Source of the DNA: Sideroxydans sp. CL21
GTDB lineage: Bacteria; Pseudomonadota; Gammaproteobacteria; Burkholderiales; Gallionellaceae
Length of the DNA: 64,000 bases
Direction: 5' to 3'
Assembly (NCBI RefSeq): GCF_902459525.1
Contig: NZ_LR699166.1
Coordinates: 3,050,501-3,114,500 of the forward strand
Below the pieces are notes generated by a model that was not told the origin of the DNA, made no database searches, and worked only from the letters and a program-made list of their open reading frames with translations. A program made the translations under genes and the position numbers. Position 1 is the first letter of the stretch. Every line of letters starts with the position of its first letter. Shown here piece by piece: positions 61,638 through 64,000 of this stretch.

Positions 61638-61668
61638 GACTTTTCCTGATTCCGAAATGGAATAAAAG

Positions 61669-64000
61669 CTATTTGATACAAACGGCGCGCACTTGATGAA
61701 TGTCGGTGATTCCGCTCAGGACTTTTTCAATACCGTCCTGTTTGAGGGTGCGCATCCCTTCTTCCAGCGCAAGTGCCAGTAGTTCGGCGACATGCGCGTG
61801 ATCCTGAATGGCTTTTTTCACCCGATCGCTGCCAATCAGCAATTCGTGCAAACCGACACGCCCGCGATAGCCCGTGCCGGAGCATTTTTCGCAACCCACT
61901 TTTTCGTAAAGCTTGATCTGGCCTTGATCATCGCCGAACAGTTTGACCCATTCGGCATACAATGCTTTGTATGCCGTGTTAGGGTCTTTTTTCCAGGTCT
62001 CGGTGTTGCGCATTTCTTCGGCAAATTCGGTGAGCAATGATTTGATTTCATCCTGCGAAGCAATGTGCGCCTTCTTGCAGTCCTTGCACAAACGCTTGGC
62101 CAGACGTTGCGCCAGAATGCCCAGCAATGCATCTGCAAAGTTGAATGGGTCCATGCCCATATCGAGCAAACGGACAATGGACTCCGGGGCGCTGTTGGTG
62201 TGCAGGGTTGCGAATACCAGGTGGCCCGTGAGCGAGGCCTCAATGCCGGTGGAGACCGTTTCCTTGTCGCGCATTTCACCCACCATGATCACGTCCGGAT
62301 CGGCACGCAGGAATGAGCGCATGATGGAAGCAAAGTCCAGTCCGGCCTTCTTGTTGACCTGCACCTGGCGCAAGCCTTTCTGCGTGATTTCCACCGGATC
62401 TTCCACCGTCCATATCTTGGTGTCCGGCGTGTTGATGTGCTTCAGGATGGAGTGCAATGTCGTCGTTTTACCCGAGCCTGTCGGCCCGCACACGAAGAAC
62501 AGGCCGTAGGGTTTGCTGATGGTCTTTTTCACCAATTCAAGATTGCGTGCTGAAAAGTTCATGTTTTCCAGCGGTATCGGCTCGCCGGAAGCCAGAATAC
62601 GCATCACCACATCTTCCACGCCGCCCTGCGAGGGAATGGTCGCAACGCGCAACTCGATATCCAGGGGACCGTATTTCTTGAATTTGATCTTGCCATCCTG
62701 CGGTTTGCGCTTCTCGGAGATATCGAGATCACACATAATTTTGAGGCGGGTGATCATCGCGTTGCGATAAGTGGAAGGCACTTCGATGTAGTTCAGCAGC
62801 GAACCGTCCTTGCGCAAACGTATTCCCGTCTTGCCCTTGCCCGGCTGGGGCTCGATATGGATGTCCGAGGCTCCCATCTTGTAGGCATCGATAATGATTT
62901 TGTTGACCAGCTTGACCAGTTCGTTATCCGCTGCCGCGCTGACTTCATCCTGGCTGGTGCCCGCGTCTTCCTCATCCCCGCTTCCCAACGAGGTTAGCAG
63001 GTCATCCATGCTGCCCGTATCTTCAAAACTGCCGGTGATATCGCCCACATTGGAGCCGCCGCCATAAAACTGGTCGAGCGTAGCCTTGAACTCGCGCTGC
63101 GTACAGACTTTGTAGATCAGCCTGTTCTTGGGGAAAATATTGTTGACCACCCGCGAGGCCTGTATACGTTCCGGGTCGGTGGTGAGAATAACTACGCCCT
63201 CCGGGGTATCGTCAACCGGCACCCAGTGGCTGCTTTCCACATATTCGCGCTTCAGATTGCGCAGGAGTTCGGACGGTTTAAGCCGATCTGCCTTGAGCGG
63301 CTCATAAGGCACACCGAAGAAACTGGACAACGCCTTGCCTAACGCTTCCGGCTTGACCTGAAATTCGTCCAGCAACACGTCCTCGACATCCACTCCCTTG
63401 CGCCGTGCGGTGCGCGTTGCCAATTCGAACTCTGCCGCGGACATCACCGCATCGGAAACGAGGTAGTCGTATTTTGTCTTGACCGTGTTGGCCTGTTGCT
63501 GGCGTTGCTTGAGTGCGACCGCGAGGGTTTGTGCCAGTTCGCGCACCCCCTCTTCCACCATCGACGGGAAAGGTATACCGGCCTTGTTGTTGATGACCTG
63601 CATCACCCCGATCAGCTCGTTTCCCTCCACGTCGACAATCGGCGCAACCAGCATCTGTTTGGTACGATAGCCGGTGCGCCGGTCTACATCCTGCAGGAAA
63701 CGCAATGTCGTGCTGAAAGCAGCCAGTTCCTGCTCGTCGTAAACATCTTTGAGATTGAGCAACTTCTTGTGGAATGCGGCGTAACCCGCAATGCTTTGCT
63801 CGGCGATGGGCAGCTTCAGATCCTTGAACGAGTTCAGTCCGGTCTTGACCTTGGAGATCAGCGAGGCCTTGTCTTCACCCACCACGTATATGGTCAGGCG
63901 GTCGGCATTGAACAAGGTACAGATGTCCTTGCTGACATCCAGCATGATCTCGTCGATGTTGCTGGTGGCGTGGATCTTGTTGGTGACGTGGTTGAGGTTC
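61669..64000 (-). CDS. GAF-domain GspE/PilB-type secretion ATPase (5' end cut by window)
   Basis: The frame runs off the right edge; at least 776 residues are visible. An N-terminal GAF domain (RTGYRTKQMLVAPIVDVEGNELIGVMQVIN) is followed by a type II secretion ATPase N-domain and the ATPase domain. Walker A is GPTGSGKTTTLHSI, the Walker B/Asp-box region LRADPDVIMVGEMRD, and the His box HLVFATLHTN. A zinc tetracysteine (LCKDC, GCEKCSGTGY) lies near the C-terminus. It powers assembly of a pilus or secretion pseudopilus. The GAF fusion is not part of standard PilB or GspE. The adjacent HD-GYP and pilin genes suggest a nucleotide-signal-controlled pilus system. Confidence 0.85.
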   Translation of the reverse strand, partial: NLNHVTNKIHATSNIDEIMLDVSKDICTLFNADRLTIYVVGEDKASLISKVKTGLNSFKDLKLPIAEQSIAGYAAFHKKLLNLKDVYDEQELAAFSTTLRFLQDVDRRTGYRTKQMLVAPIVDVEGNELIGVMQVINNKAGIPFPSMVEEGVRELAQTLAVALKQRQQQANTVKTKYDYLVSDAVMSAAEFELATRTARRKGVDVEDVLLDEFQVKPEALGKALSSFFGVPYEPLKADRLKPSELLRNLKREYVESSHWVPVDDTPEGVVILTTDPERIQASRVVNNIFPKNRLIYKVCTQREFKATLDQFYGGGSNVGDITGSFEDTGSMDDLLTSLGSGDEEDAGTSQDEVSAAADNELVKLVNKIIIDAYKMGASDIHIEPQPGKGKTGIRLRKDGSLLNYIEVPSTYRNAMITRLKIMCDLDISEKRKPQDGKIKFKKYGPLDIELRVATIPSQGGVEDVVMRILASGEPIPLENMNFSARNLELVKKTISKPYGLFFVCGPTGSGKTTTLHSILKHINTPDTKIWTVEDPVEITQKGLRQVQVNKKAGLDFASIMRSFLRADPDVIMVGEMRDKETVSTGIEASLTGHLVFATLHTNSAPESIVRLLDMGMDPFNFADALLGILAQRLAKRLCKDCKKAHIASQDEIKSLLTEFAEEMRNTETWKKDPNTAYKALYAEWVKLFGDDQGQIKLYEKVGCEKCSGTGYRGRVGLHELLIGSDRVKKAIQDHAHVAELLALALEEGMRTLKQDGIEKVLSGITDIHQVRAVCIK

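Noticed and set aside
1-64000. tRNA, rRNA genes, CRISPR arrays, prophage
   Set aside because: No cloverleaf-like segments, regular spaced repeats, rRNA signatures or phage structural genes were seen anywhere in the window.

Overview
The window looks like the chromosome of a betaproteobacterium, probably a Gallionellaceae-like or related Nitrosomonadales iron/sulfur-oxidising relative. That placement is an inference. It rests on a FlhDC-type flagellar master regulator combined with MotAB plus MotCD stators and the order flhA-flhF-flhG-fliA, an oxygen-independent ubiquinone set (ubiU-ubiV-ubiT), a Tat-exported HiPIP, and chemoreceptors carrying c-type haem motifs. There are no rRNA or tRNA genes and no CRISPR array. 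Both edge genes (ubiU and a GspE/PilB-type ATPase) are cut by the window.

Layout. 1-2.6 kb: ubiU (3' part), ubiV, ubiT and a bacteriohemerythrin. 2.7-7.8 kb: an exported FAH-family protein, a HiPIP, a metallophosphoesterase, a YceI-like protein and an ECF sigma/anti-sigma pair; three matching ECF-type promoters (GGGAATAA/T-N15-GGTA) suggest these form one small regulon. 7.8-13.4 kb: a TPR-methyltransferase, a DUF2252 protein, an ABC-2 exporter and a TPR-glycosyltransferase. 13.6-26.1 kb: flgBCDEFGHIJKL on the minus strand, divergent from flgA-flgM-flgN. 26.1-34.4 kb: an AT-richer island of small, mostly unknown secreted or membrane proteins, all on the minus strand. Its genes are separated by degenerate copies of short palindromic repeats and several are frameshifted or truncated. 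34.4-57.2 kb: a minus-strand motility and chemotaxis block (flhDC, motAB, three chemoreceptors, two cheV, cheY, cheZ, cheA, cheR, cheB, flhB, flhA, flhF, flhG, fliA, motC, motD). 57.3-64 kb: a candidate small RNA, a membrane glycosyltransferase with TPRs, a type IV pilin, a GAF/HD-GYP phosphodiesterase and a GAF-containing type II/IV secretion ATPase.

How the parts work together. FlhDC would switch on the hook/basal-body genes and fliA. FliA (sigma-28), held by FlgM, would then read late promoters matching TAAAGTTT-N11-GCCGATAA. I see good matches upstream of flgM, flgK (perfect) and the small RNA, and weaker ones upstream of motA and the degenerate chemoreceptor. Three of them are nested in the preceding gene: its TAA stop codon is the first three bases of the -35 element. 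The haem-type receptors would feed redox/oxygen information through CheV (no cheW here) to CheA, CheY and CheZ.

The two most interesting unannotated objects are (i) a 32-codon open reading frame between cheZ and cheA whose product ends in the same LLESLGF tail as CheZ, encoded with synonymous differences, and (ii) a sigma-28 promoter followed about 90 nt later by a strong intrinsic terminator, upstream of flhD, which reads as a flagellar-regulated small RNA gene.
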